A stretch of DNA of 64,000 nt from Pseudomonas sp. WN033 (lineage in GTDB: Bacteria; Pseudomonadota; Gammaproteobacteria; Pseudomonadales; Pseudomonadaceae): contig NSKG01000002.1 of NCBI GenBank assembly GCA_002287035.1, positions 124,001 to 188,000 of the forward strand, read 5' to 3'. The notes below the pieces were generated by a model that was not told where the DNA came from, ran no database searches, and saw only the letters and a list, made by a program, of their open reading frames with translations. Shown piece after piece: positions 43,737-52,537 of this stretch. Numbering within the stretch: the stretch's first letter is position 1; each line of letters starts with the position of its first letter. Position numbers and translations under genes: made by a program.

Positions 43737-44195
43737 ATGAAAATAGGGATGGATGACCGGCCTATAAGCTCTAGGGCAGACGTCCAAAGCTTCTGGACGC
43801 TGGCAAAGAGGCTTTCCCTGATGACCGAGCGCGAAAGGATCAGCAGAATTCGATCAGGATTTGCGACGACTTGGATTTTAGCCACCAAAACGGCTTTTGA
43901 TCTAGATGAGTCAGCCATTGCCAGCTTTGCAGACATGTCTGTTAGAACGCTTGGCCAACGCTTGAATAGGGCGACACTGCTCGCCCCGTCAGCCTCTGAG
44001 CGATTCGACCGACTGGCCCAGCTTGCTTTGCTCTCAGAAAATATTTTCGAGGCGCGCGCAGCCGCTGAGGACTGGATTGCCGCCCCGAATGATAGCCTGG
44101 GCGGCAAATCGCCTTTTTTGCTCTGTAGAACCGAGCTTGGAGGCCGCCAGGCTTATAGGGTGCTGCGCGCCATCGAATGGGGTGGTTCTGTCTGA
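43737..44195 (+). CDS. MbcA/ParS/Xre-type antitoxin, without its RES toxin
   Basis: About 152 residues. An N-terminal HTH-like half (RERISRIRSGFATTWILATKTAFDLDESAIASFADMSVRTLGQRL) is followed by a DUF2384 toxin-binding domain (FEARAAAEDWIAAPNDSLGGKSPFLLCRTELGGRQAYRVLRAIEWG). Such proteins pair with a RES-domain NAD-consuming toxin encoded immediately downstream. Here only about 100 bp without a RES gene follow, then a helicase fragment on the opposite strand. It is either an orphan remnant or an anti-toxin against related toxins. Confidence 0.8.
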   Translation: MKIGMDDRPISSRADVQSFWTLAKRLSLMTERERISRIRSGFATTWILATKTAFDLDESAIASFADMSVRTLGQRLNRATLLAPSASERFDRLAQLALLSENIFEARAAAEDWIAAPNDSLGGKSPFLLCRTELGGRQAYRVLRAIEWGGSV

Positions 44196-44293
44196 CGCGG
44201 CCTTGCGAGAGAAACCTCATAGGCCCAGTGGTGCAAAATTAGGAAAGAACTAAGAGCACCTGCATTGTAGATACTTGAAGTTGACTCTCCGCA

Positions 44294-45409
44294 TCAGAAA
44301 CAAGCCAACAACAACTCCCGATAGTGCGGAGAAAAACTGACTTTGTAGCTTGGGCTATTCCGAGCAGGGACCACCTCACCAGCAGCTCCCTCCTTCGGAG
44401 AATCAAATTCCTGATCACCTTGGCCGATCATTGCAAGAGCGCCGACATCGGCATCTGGCAGGTAGGACTCTGAAGAAACGGCTGTTAACTCAAACTTGCT
44501 GAGAACCGCTAGATCCTCCGGCAGATCCTCAGCTATTCGCTCGGCAAAGCCCTTCAGAGTCGGCTCCGCCAGAATGAACAGCCAAGCTTGCTCATCAATG
44601 TCAGACGTTCTACGCAGCACCCTTCCCAACACCTGACGAAAATAAAGCTCTGTGCGGACTCGGCTCAAATAGCAACACACCTGCAGACGCGGAATGTCTG
44701 TCCCTTCGCTAATCATCCCCACCGCTATGATCCAGCGACAATCGCTATGCCTGAAAGAACTGATCACATGCTGAGCGTCCGGCGTTTTATTGGTAACGAC
44801 CAGACAGCTCTCACCCTGAGCTGTCAAAGCATTTGCTGTTCGCTGGGCGTGTTCTATATCGGTGCACACTACCAGCCCAGCAGCATCTGGCTTAGATCGC
44901 CGGACCTCGCTCAGCTTTGCACACCCGAGCCTGAGTAGCTGATCGACTACCTCATCATGACGCAGAAGGCTCTCGTAAGTAACCGGGGACTCCGCAAGCA
45001 GCGTGGCAATACTGGGAAATAGCCTGACGGCAGGCCCAACCACTGGCTCCTCTACAAGTGTGACTTTTTGATTGTCCAAGAGAACAATACGAGGCGATCG
45101 ACACACGCCCTCAGCTATAGCTTCACTCAGGCCATAGCGGTAGTCGCAAATCAGCTTTCCTTCTGGAGAGGAGTAACGGGCCAAAGCTATTGCCCGGTCA
45201 TCAGAGCGCCATGGCGTACCTGAGAGCGCAAGGGTAAAAGCGGCTCGATCCTGAACCCGCTGAAGAATCTGCTGCCCCCAAGCATTGCTGAGCAGCGGGT
45301 CATGGCCTGCGCAGTGATGGATTTCATCGAATACTACGAAGACTCGATAATCATGCAGGAGCCTCCAGAACGACTCATCCAGATAATCCATAGCCTGGTA
45401 TGTGTGCGC
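44294..45409 (-). pseudogene. DEAD/DEAH-type helicase, 5' part lost at the IS21 border
   Basis: The remaining about 370 residues start within the first helicase domain: FVVFDEIHHCAG (motif II), LALSGTPWRS (motif III-like), then in domain 2 GLVVCTDIEHAQRTANAL, AVGMISEGTDIPRL (motif V) and RQVLGRVLRR (motif VI). Walker A and everything before it are missing; the frame meets the IS21 end at 45410, and an ATG within the IS gives an apparent start at 45463. The family includes the helicase subunits of restriction and defence systems. Confidence 0.85.
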
Positions 45410-45502
45410 TGCGTATTCCGGCGAGCGTGACCGGTCATTCCGGGCATCGTGACCGGTTTGCACACGGCCATCGCGCTGGAGTGGGTTTTGTACTTTAAGC
45501 GG

Positions 45503-46258
45503 TCACGATAGGTCAACTGCCGCCGGTGTTTCAGCCCTGGTTTTTCTCAGTGATTCCCCCTTCAGATTGAGTCGGTGGGCACCGTGGAGGAGCCGGTCCA
45601 GGATGGCGTCGGCCAGCGTGGCGGAGCCGATGTAGTCATGCCAGTGCTCGGTCGGCAGCTGACTGGCTATCAGAGTTGAGCCCCGGCCATGCCGGTCTTC
45701 GATGACCTCCATCAGGTCCTGTCGCTGCTGCGCGGTCACCTTCTGCATGCCCCAGTCATCCAGGATTAACAGGTCGGTTTTCAGTAGCTGGTTCATCAGC
45801 CGGGCGTAGCTGCCATCACCGTGGGCGATGCGCACCTGATCGAACAGCCGTGGCACCCGCAAGTAGCGTACGGACAAGCCTTGCCGGCAAGCCTGGTTAC
45901 CCAGAGCGCACGCCAGCCAGGTCTTGCCGCAGCCGGTCGGTCCGGTTATGCACAGGTTCAGCGACTGCCTGACCCAGTCGCAGCTGGCCATTTCCGCCAT
46001 ACGAGAGCGCTCCAGTCCGCGCGGGTGGCGATAGTCGATATCTTCAACACAGGACGGCACCCGCAGGTGGGCCGCCTTGAGTAGCCGGTCCAGCCGGCGG
46101 TTTTCCCGGTGCAGCACTTCCCGATCCACCAGTAGGGCCAGGCGTTCCTCGAACGCCAAGTCGTGGGTGTCGGGCTGGATGCGCTGTTGCTCCAGGGCAT
46201 CGCACATGCCGGTTAGTTTCAGTTGGCGCAGGGTATCGAGCGTGTTTTGAGTCAGCAT
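45503..46258 (-). CDS. istB: IS21-family helper ATPase IstB
   Basis: About 251 residues. AAA+ ATPase with Walker A ITGPTGCGKTWLACAL near residue 105, Walker B LLILDDWGM and a sensor region ASQLPTEHWH. The N-terminal IstB helical region (MLTQNTLDTLRQLKLTGM) is complete. It assists IstA in target selection and strand transfer. It follows istA on the same strand, 14 bp after its stop. Confidence 0.92.
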   Translation of the reverse strand: MLTQNTLDTLRQLKLTGMCDALEQQRIQPDTHDLAFEERLALLVDREVLHRENRRLDRLLKAAHLRVPSCVEDIDYRHPRGLERSRMAEMASCDWVRQSLNLCITGPTGCGKTWLACALGNQACRQGLSVRYLRVPRLFDQVRIAHGDGSYARLMNQLLKTDLLILDDWGMQKVTAQQRQDLMEVIEDRHGRGSTLIASQLPTEHWHDYIGSATLADAILDRLLHGAHRLNLKGESLRKTRAETPAAVDLS

Positions 46259-46272
46259 GAGTTTCTCCGGTA

Positions 46273-47818
46273 TCAGTGGTAGTAGTGAGAGCCGCGCACA
46301 TTGGTGTGGCTGGGCAATTCGGTCATCTCAGTCTCGTCCTCGGATAGGGGCAGAGGCAGCTGATCCAGGCCCTGTTTCAGGATCGACGTAATGCTCTGGT
46401 AGCTGGTCGAGTTGATGGCCAGAGCCCGCGCACAGGCCTGCTCCAGACGATCACGGCTGTAGCGACGGCTGAGGTTCAACAGGCCCAGACAGGCGCGGTA
46501 ACCATGCTCTGGATGGGGGCGGTCCCGGAGCTGCATCTGGACGACCGCCTGCGTGCTGGGGCCGATGTCCTTGCCCCAGTTGAGGAAGCGTCCGGGCGAC
46601 CAGTTCTTATGGGCCTGATGCGACTTGGGCATGTGCTCGGTCAGGGTGACGAAGCGGTCCTTGCCGTGGCGGGGGGTGCAGCGCCACCCGCTGCCCCTTG
46701 TGCATGACCTCCACCGCGTTATGGGTTACTCGCACGTCCAGCACCAGACCCACCAGGGCGTGGGGCACGCTGTACAGCCGCTTCTCCACGTCGATGTGGT
46801 AGTCGATGCCTGGCCGCGCTTTGCGCCATTCAGCGTAGACGTAAGGGGTTGCCGGCAGCGGTCGCAGGGCTGGCCGGTCAAGACCTTCGAACAGGCTCCG
46901 ACGGCTCTCGCTCCGCCCTTGGAACGGACGCTGGTTCAGCGGCGGTAACAGGTCGGCAATGGCCTTGTTCAGTTCGGCCAGGGTGAAGAAGGTCTGGTGC
47001 CGCAACCGGGCCAGGATCCAGCGCTCGACCAACAGCACGGCGGCTTCGGCTTTTGCCTTGTCCTTGGGCTTGTAGGGTCGTGCAGGCAGCACCGCAGTTC
47101 GGTAGTGCGCGGCCAGATCCGCGTAGGTCTCATTGATCGAGGGGGTGTATCGGTCTGCCTTGGTCACGGCAGCCTTGAGGTTGTCCGGCACCAGCAGCTC
47201 TGGCACCCCGCCGAAGAAGGCGAACATCCGCTGGTGCGAGGCAATCCAGTCCGGCAGGCGCTGACTCCAGGTGGCCTCGGAGAAAGTGTAGCTGGAGGCC
47301 CCCAGCACGGCGACAAAGACCTGTGCCTTGCGGATCTCGCCCGTAGCCCGATCCACCACCGGCACGGTAGGCCCGCAGTAGTCGATAAAGATCTTCTCAC
47401 CAGCCCGGTGAACCTGACGCATGCTGCGCCGCTGCCGTTCACGCCAGCCCCGGTAGTGATGACAGAACTGGCTGTAACGGTAGGCTTTATCGCCGTGACG
47501 CTCCACGTACTCGGCCCAGAGCAGTTGCAGGGTGACCCCCTTGGCCTTGAGCTCCTGATGGACCTGGAAATAGTCCGGCTCGGCAAAGCGTGTGGGTGGT
47601 GTTGTGGCCGGGAACAGCAACGCCTCCAGCCGGGACTCGTCAGTGCCCTCAGGCAACGGCCAAGTGACGCCCTGAACCTTAGCCAGGCTGACGTACTTGC
47701 CAACCACTCCCTTGGAGATGCCGCAGGCCCGAGCGATGCGCTCATGACTCAGACCTGATTCGTACTTGAGGCGCAAGACCTCGATTATCTGTCGCATGGA
47801 AATCCTCGCAACCGGCAT
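46273..47818 (-). pseudogene. istA: IS21-family transposase IstA, frameshifted
   Basis: From ATG 47818 (or 47797) the product has an N-terminal HTH (RIARACGISKGVVGKYVSLA), a DDE integrase core (KIFIDYCGPTVPVV, then VAVLGASSYTFSEATWSQ, and Glu in YKPKDKAKAEAAVLLVERW). At a run of six G (46671-46676) the frame shifts: removing one base restores HPRHGKDRFVTLTEHMPKS, which joins the C-terminal frame at 46273-46632. It is either a real inactivating insertion or a homopolymer sequencing error. Confidence 0.85.
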
Positions 47819-48047
47819 CCGCTCTTCCCCGAAGTGAAAAAGAACCGGTATGCCGAATAAAGTTGAAGAATTCCAGCAGGTTGGCGGTGATTCCGGGATC
47901 GTGACCGACGATTCCGGCATCGTGACCAGTGATTCCGGAGAACCACCCAAAATCGGTCACGATAAAACGGAATCAGCGGTCACGATCGCCCGGAACAGGC
48001 GGTCACGTTGAAACGGAATGGGTGGTCACGATGGCGCGGAATACGCA

Positions 48048-48205
48048 CCCGCTTTGAAACGCCGCCGGATGACCGGCTCGGGAATATTGTGTCCGCCCTG
48101 AACAACACGACGCGCCACACGTTCGATAGAAATACTGACATCATCAAGAGACAGAAACATCAGCGTGACCCGGTAGCCCGCTTCACGCCAGCGCTTGACT
48201 TGCTA
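48048..48205 (-). pseudogene. Zeta-toxin-like kinase fragment
   Basis: One minus-strand frame reads WREAGYRVTLMFLSLDD, then SIERVARRVVQGGHNIPE and VIRRRFKAG, a pattern of zeta-toxin/COG4185 kinases. It is cut by IS21 at 48047, and the Walker A half is missing on the other side. A short frame with its own AGGAG and ATG at 48276 (38 codons, MHTTVYSQQSLSQSDATIM...) runs into this fragment in another frame. It appears to be the start of a different small gene fused to the remnant. Confidence 0.6.
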
Positions 48206-48345
48206 ACAAAATCGTCGATCATGATGGTTGCGTCAGACTGGGAAAGGCTTTGCTGTGAGTAGACTGTGGTATGCATGGCATGCTCCTTTGGTTATTGGCA
48301 TACCACTCACTGTTTGTGTGTTTCTTCATTAATGAACCGTCCCAG

Positions 48346-49020
48346 CTATCGTCGAGGCTTCACCCTCCTCCTGCTGCTACCAAAGGAATGCCTGCTCCCC
48401 AACACCTTCGTAGCTGATTTCGCCATGTAACTGACCCGATAGAAGAAAGCATCCTGGCTCTCCTGGTCATCGGCGTCGATTTCGTAAGTAGCGTTCCGAG
48501 GCACATGCACCAACCCTACCGCATCCTCGACATCCATACCCAGAGCACTGGCCCAAGCCTCTAGAATCCTGCTGTACAGGTTATCTCGCCCTACCTCGTA
48601 CTTGCCCATCACCCTGTACGCATCACGGTTGAGCAGCACTACAAAGTGGTAGTGCGGCCGACCTCGCTGCCCGACCTCTCTAGCCCAGAGGTAACGCACA
48701 TCTGTTCGATGGACTCTGCCCTTCATTGCTGTCTTGGCTGCTCTGCGCCTGGCCCACGCTATCTTCGCTCTCAGCGAGTTCATAAACCGATTGATTAGCT
48801 TATGCTCATCCAGGCCCTCACACACTTGAGGTATTCGCAGATCAAAACGAACTGCAAACGTCCTTGGATGTGCTTCCAAGGCGTCGTCCGTGACATCTAT
48901 GGTTCGATCAAGGTACTGACTAAGAAAAGGCCCCTTGTCTTGCATCACCGGGTATCCTCTGTAGAAAGGGCCGATTACCAACCTGGATTTAGCCTTACGG
49001 GTTGGAAGGTCAATTTTCAT
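48346..49020 (-). CDS. Inovirus Gp2-type / YagK-like HUH replication protein
   Basis: About 224 residues from ATG 49020 behind GGAAGGAAAA. The HUH metal motif is seen in GRPHYHFVVLLN near residue 120, followed by the candidate catalytic Tyr in FYRVSYMAKSATK near 197. The family is annotated as inovirus Gp2 or YagK/YfjJ C-terminal and occurs in filamentous phages and integrated satellites. It likely nicks an origin for rolling-circle replication of the excised element. An inverted repeat in its leader (49036-49113) is a possible target. Confidence 0.85.
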   Translation of the reverse strand: MKIDLPTRKAKSRLVIGPFYRGYPVMQDKGPFLSQYLDRTIDVTDDALEAHPRTFAVRFDLRIPQVCEGLDEHKLINRFMNSLRAKIAWARRRAAKTAMKGRVHRTDVRYLWAREVGQRGRPHYHFVVLLNRDAYRVMGKYEVGRDNLYSRILEAWASALGMDVEDAVGLVHVPRNATYEIDADDQESQDAFFYRVSYMAKSATKVLGSRHSFGSSRRRVKPRR

Positions 49021-49035
49021 GATTGTATTTTCCTT

Positions 49036-49113
49036 CCAACAACCCTGACCGCTATCTGTCAGGCACAGGCAAGCACACCGCTGCTATGGCTGCAGTAGTG
49101 GTAGGGTTGTTGG
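49036..49113. repeat. Inverted repeat ahead of the Gp2 gene, candidate replication origin
   Basis: Perfect 11-bp arms CCAACAACCCT (49036-49046) and AGGGTTGTTGG (49103-49113) enclose 56 bp with inner pairing around CTGCAG. It lies 16 bp upstream of the replication gene start. Either a leader structure or the nick site. Confidence 0.5.
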
Positions 49114-49153
49114 TATATAAGTGGATGAGAATGACTAGCAGGTAAGAGGTGCT

Positions 49154-49372
49154 ATGCTATCTGCTAAGAGGGCTGCTGGTAGGTATGGTGTAGCCCCATG
49201 GGATGACTACGACACTGTAGCCTGTGCTGCTTGTGTATCAGCCTATGTGGATTGCTGTGCTAAAAGCATATTACTATTACCCGACAAAACAGCTCGACAG
49301 CCTTTCTCAGAGATACAGGCAATCCGGAAAACTGACCTGCAGCCATCCTGGGCATCAACATATCTTGGCTGA
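49154..49372 (+). CDS. Possible small Cys-rich protein
   Basis: A 72-codon frame from ATG 49154 behind AAGAGGTG. The product has a cluster VACAACVSAYVDCCAK and no known family. It lies in the gap between the Gp2 and alpA genes, reading away from both. Weak support from the ribosome-binding site only. Confidence 0.25.
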   Translation: MLSAKRAAGRYGVAPWDDYDTVACAACVSAYVDCCAKSILLLPDKTARQPFSEIQAIRKTDLQPSWASTYLG

Positions 49373-49423
49373 GCAAAATCACTCTGTAAAAAATCCAGTC
49401 GGAAGCGAAGGGAAGATGGCTGG

Positions 49424-49612
49424 TTACCGGGCTGTATCACGCTCGGCTATTCGAGCTTCAATCCATTCGACCACCTCACTCTCCACCCATGCGACGCAGT
49501 TACCCCCAAGGGATACCTGCTTCGGAAATCGGCCTTCCGCTGCAAACTTGTAAATTGTGGAGCGAGCCAAGCTGGTAATCACCATGACTTCACGCAGTTT
49601 GACGAATTTCAT
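49424..49612 (-). CDS. AlpA-family excisionase/regulator
   Basis: Start at ATG 49612 behind AGGA; the longer frame to 49639 is less likely. About 62 residues with the AlpA winged-helix pattern: FVKLREVMVITSLARSTIYKFAAEGRFPKQVSLG, then VAWVESEVVEWIEARI. AlpA-like proteins activate integrase genes or act as excision factors in P4-like satellites and genomic islands. It is upstream of the Gp2 gene on the same strand. Confidence 0.9.
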   Translation of the reverse strand: MKFVKLREVMVITSLARSTIYKFAAEGRFPKQVSLGGNCVAWVESEVVEWIEARIAERDTAR

Positions 49613-49639
49613 TTTTTTATCCTCGGTCTGATTGAACAT

Positions 49640-49999
49640 ACCAAGGTCAATTTCTGTATTTTTTTAAAACGCCCCCAGCGCCCCTGAGCAGAGAGGTGGC
49701 GAGGAGACCGGCTGGTCACCGCCGGAGTAATACTGACCCACCCTATCAAACATCCTCTTCGGCTCCCCTACAAGGGCAGCATGGTCAGCTCTACTTCAGA
49801 GGGGCTACGCAACACGACGCCCCACACCATCTACCCCACCAAGCTCTGCTACCCATCTACGTCTATCTACAGACCAATTGCTAGACACCCTCCTTGAAAC
49901 ACATGGCTTTCAGGCTTAATGCTTGCTATATTTTGTATGACTTTTTGTAATACCACAAAGATATAACATACCAATAAAATCGGCGATCAGAGGCCCTCT
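49640..49999 (+). promoter_or_regulatory. Gene-free stretch with promoter for the 763-residue protein
   Basis: No gene was recognised in this 360-bp stretch. The last 80 bp are A+T-rich and contain TTGCTA (49923-49928), a 17-bp spacer and TGTAAT (49946-49951), a plausible promoter for the gene at 50000. Confidence 0.45.
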
Positions 50000-52291
50000 T
50001 TGAAAAAAAATGAAAGAAAAGACGACAATCCCTTTCCGCGGCTTAGGAGTATCCTGACGCGAGAAAGAGAAGTCGACGAAAGGGGGGTTGACCTACTTCA
50101 GGTGCTCATCGAAGCTGGCCTTGAGATTGAAGCCGAGAGCCTACGCTTAAGTCTGCAAACGAAATACATCAAGAGCATCGCCCCGGTGCCACCGCAGGAA
50201 AAAAAGCTGGTTGACGCAAAAGTTGCAGCCATCAAAAAGGTCGAGAGCTGGATCGAAAAAATGCTCAGCGAGCAGCCAATCATTGCATCCAGCGCTGCTC
50301 TCATTTGGCTTGGTCATGACCACTGTCGCCGCAATCAAGACGAGCCAGGGTGGGAGCGCCCCGACTGGGTCGTGATTGATTGGAACAATGGCGTCCCATT
50401 ATTAGACCCAACACCGTTACACGAAGACAGCATAAGAAAAAGACTGCAGAGCTGTCTCGACTTCGCTCCGGCTAGCACCATACAGGCAATGACCTTTGCA
50501 TCAGTCATGTACGAGGTCATTTTTAGTCAGCCGAGTCTTTTCAACTCCATAGGTAGGTTGGAAAGCTTTTTCAAAAAAATGCTCCCATCCTGGAGACAGC
50601 ACACCATAAAAAGCAATGACCTACAACGCATTATCACGCGCTCAAACACCCTCTATCTAAAAAAAGTAATTGGGACTCATTCACAGGTTTACTCCTTTAT
50701 TCTTTCCAGCCTAGAGCTCTTTTTTAGGGCGCCAGTAAAAGATAGAAACGCGCTAGAAACCATCATCAGCAACTGGCCTAAAATAGTCTCGGCCGACGAA
50801 AAATTCTTCGCTAAGTATGAGAACGTACACATCCTCTACTCCGCAGCGAGAGAAGCCTTAAACGACGAAAGGCTGAGAAACAAGCTGAAAATAGCCGAAA
50901 AAATTGATTTTCTCACCAATCTCCAGCACACCAATCTGTCTTCAAGGTTGAAGGTTTACCAGAAGATTGACCGTCTCTACACGGCTCGACAAACTACACA
51001 GAAGCCAGCCACGGAACCCGTGGGCGTTAGCTTGTCTGTCGCAGAACTAGACACATTAGATCAGCTCTGTGATGACCAGCGCCTGTATCAGCAGGATGCT
51101 GTCAGCACGTGTATTAATCACGCCTATAACGAGAGCAAAAAAGGAAAAAAATACGTCAAGTCCAAGACAAATCCTTTTTTCCCCCCGATGCTGGTTCGCC
51201 ACCCTATCAAGAAAACAACACTCCGGCTTTCTCCTGCTTCCAGACAGAGACTTACCAGCCTGACTCGGAACCTGAATAAGCATAAGCTGGTTAACGGAAA
51301 AGTTTTTTCAGCCTCTACCGCTCTGGGGCTGGCGATTCATCTCTATGCACGCTCGTTGCGCCCGAACGAAGTCAGCTACAAAGGGGCCACGCTGCCTCAT
51401 GATGGGTTACCTGCAGGGCTGCTCATAGGGCGGGATAAAGCTCAAACCGCTGTGAAGCGCAAACTGCGCAAAAGAGACATAGGGCAGTCTCATGCAATCC
51501 GCCCGAAAGTCCCGGCTAAAACAAAGAATCCAAAGGGAGCCCTGGAAACCGGGTCAGCAAAAGCCGCAAACCAATCTACCCAGGCTAAAACTGCACAAGA
51601 GCCTCAACCAGCCACGATTGATCAGCCCACTACACAAAGCCACCAGCAATCAGAAGCAACGAAACACGCACAAGCAGCCCCGGGCGAGCAACTACAGCTC
51701 ACCAGCACTCACTCCGAGCATAGTGAGCCTAAAAGCTTGGGGAGCACAGCCGAAGTGTTGGAAGAACATGGCTCTGAGCTATTCAAGCCTACTGGTACAG
51801 ATCAACCAACACCTGCTAACCAGCCTAGCATCCCGTCCATACAGCGGCAGAACGCCGCTGAGCCACCACTAGAAGGCCTAGGCATCCAAACACAACAAAC
51901 CATACACAATCAGCCAGAAAGCAGCTTAGAAAGCTCAACAGAGGCCCCTGCAGTAGCAACAACAGCTGAAGCGCATGGGGAGCCTGATACACAGCTCAAT
52001 ACTACCGAGGAACATCCGCATCTGTCTCTCCCAGCGAGCCAGCCTGGCATACAGAACACAACAGAGCAGACACCAGTCGAGCCAAACCTGCCGCAGCAGC
52101 AAGCGAGCACTACCCCGTCAGACGGCGAGCAAGGGGTAGCAGCGGGAGCGTTAGAAGAAAGCCAAGGCACCGAACACCCTGAAGCCAGTGATACACCAGA
52201 AAAAACCAACTATAGCTATCATCGCACACCTGAGGGGAAGCGCATCCGAATCCTAGTCCGGAATCGAAAGCGCTGGCAGCCTACAGCCTAA
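50000..52291 (+). CDS. Unrecognised 763-residue protein with duplicated RHH-like segments and a long disordered tail
   Basis: TTG start at 50000 with AGAGG six bases ahead. I do not recognise a family. Residues 1-340 are mainly helical and charged. Two segments look like ribbon-helix-helix repeats: GVSLSVAELDTLDQLCDDQR with the following helix near residue 340, and TTLRLSPASRQRLTSLTRNL with FSASTALGLAIHLYARSL near 405-450. Residues about 480-740 are low in complexity, rich in Gln, Thr, Pro, Glu, Ala and Ser, without predicted structure. The last 25 residues return to order and are basic (GKRIRILVRNRKRWQ). A DNA-binding or partition-like role is inference. It is the last gene before the right attachment site, reading towards tRNA-Pro. 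Confidence 0.75.
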   Translation: MKKNERKDDNPFPRLRSILTREREVDERGVDLLQVLIEAGLEIEAESLRLSLQTKYIKSIAPVPPQEKKLVDAKVAAIKKVESWIEKMLSEQPIIASSAALIWLGHDHCRRNQDEPGWERPDWVVIDWNNGVPLLDPTPLHEDSIRKRLQSCLDFAPASTIQAMTFASVMYEVIFSQPSLFNSIGRLESFFKKMLPSWRQHTIKSNDLQRIITRSNTLYLKKVIGTHSQVYSFILSSLELFFRAPVKDRNALETIISNWPKIVSADEKFFAKYENVHILYSAAREALNDERLRNKLKIAEKIDFLTNLQHTNLSSRLKVYQKIDRLYTARQTTQKPATEPVGVSLSVAELDTLDQLCDDQRLYQQDAVSTCINHAYNESKKGKKYVKSKTNPFFPPMLVRHPIKKTTLRLSPASRQRLTSLTRNLNKHKLVNGKVFSASTALGLAIHLYARSLRPNEVSYKGATLPHDGLPAGLLIGRDKAQTAVKRKLRKRDIGQSHAIRPKVPAKTKNPKGALETGSAKAANQSTQAKTAQEPQPATIDQPTTQSHQQSEATKHAQAAPGEQLQLTSTHSEHSEPKSLGSTAEVLEEHGSELFKPTGTDQPTPANQPSIPSIQRQNAAEPPLEGLGIQTQQTIHNQPESSLESSTEAPAVATTAEAHGEPDTQLNTTEEHPHLSLPASQPGIQNTTEQTPVEPNLPQQQASTTPSDGEQGVAAGALEESQGTEHPEASDTPEKTNYSYHRTPEGKRIRILVRNRKRWQPTA

Positions 52292-52301
52292 GGGAGAAAC
52301 C

Positions 52302-52325
52302 TGTTTACCCCTTTGTTTACCCCTT
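52302..52325 (+). repeat. Right pair of 12-bp putative integrase arm sites
   Basis: Two tandem TGTTTACCCCTT copies within a 27-bp block (52301-52327) identical to 11705-11731. They lie 54 bp from the right core repeat. Confidence 0.6.
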
Positions 52326-52336
52326 TTCCAAAAATG

Positions 52337-52364
52337 AAAAAGGCCAGCGTTTGAAGGCTGGCCT
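52337..52364 (-). terminator. Element-supplied terminator for tRNA-Pro
   Basis: AGGCCAGC / GCTGGCCT hairpin (52341-52364), followed on the minus strand by T residues. The element brings this in place of the displaced chromosomal one at 11484-11513. Confidence 0.75.
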
Positions 52365-52378
52365 AAGTCATTGATTTG

Positions 52379-52458
<80 letters not shown>

Positions 52459-52537
52459 CGATGCCTGAGCTTGTTGGCTCAGGCGGGTCGCATCATACAA
52501 TAACTGCCTGAAATGAGAAAGTTTTTTTTCGATTCAG

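Larger units (their letters stand above)
45410..48047. mobile_element. IS21-family insertion sequence
   Basis: The ends are inverted repeats starting TGCGTATTCCG (45410 inward, and from 48047 on the other strand). Each is followed by repeated CGTGACC/ATTCCG units, the multiple terminal repeats typical of IS21. It contains istA (frameshifted) and istB on the minus strand. No target duplication is visible in the flanks, which belong to different broken genes. Confidence 0.9.

Noticed and set aside
45420-45440. TGACCGGTCA-type match resembling the island operator
   Set aside because: It lies in the IS21 terminal repeats, lacks the AAGAC flank and is not near an island promoter.
49640-49920. Possible small gene between alpA and the 763-residue protein gene
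   Set aside because: Frames are short, lack ribosome-binding sites and match nothing recognised.
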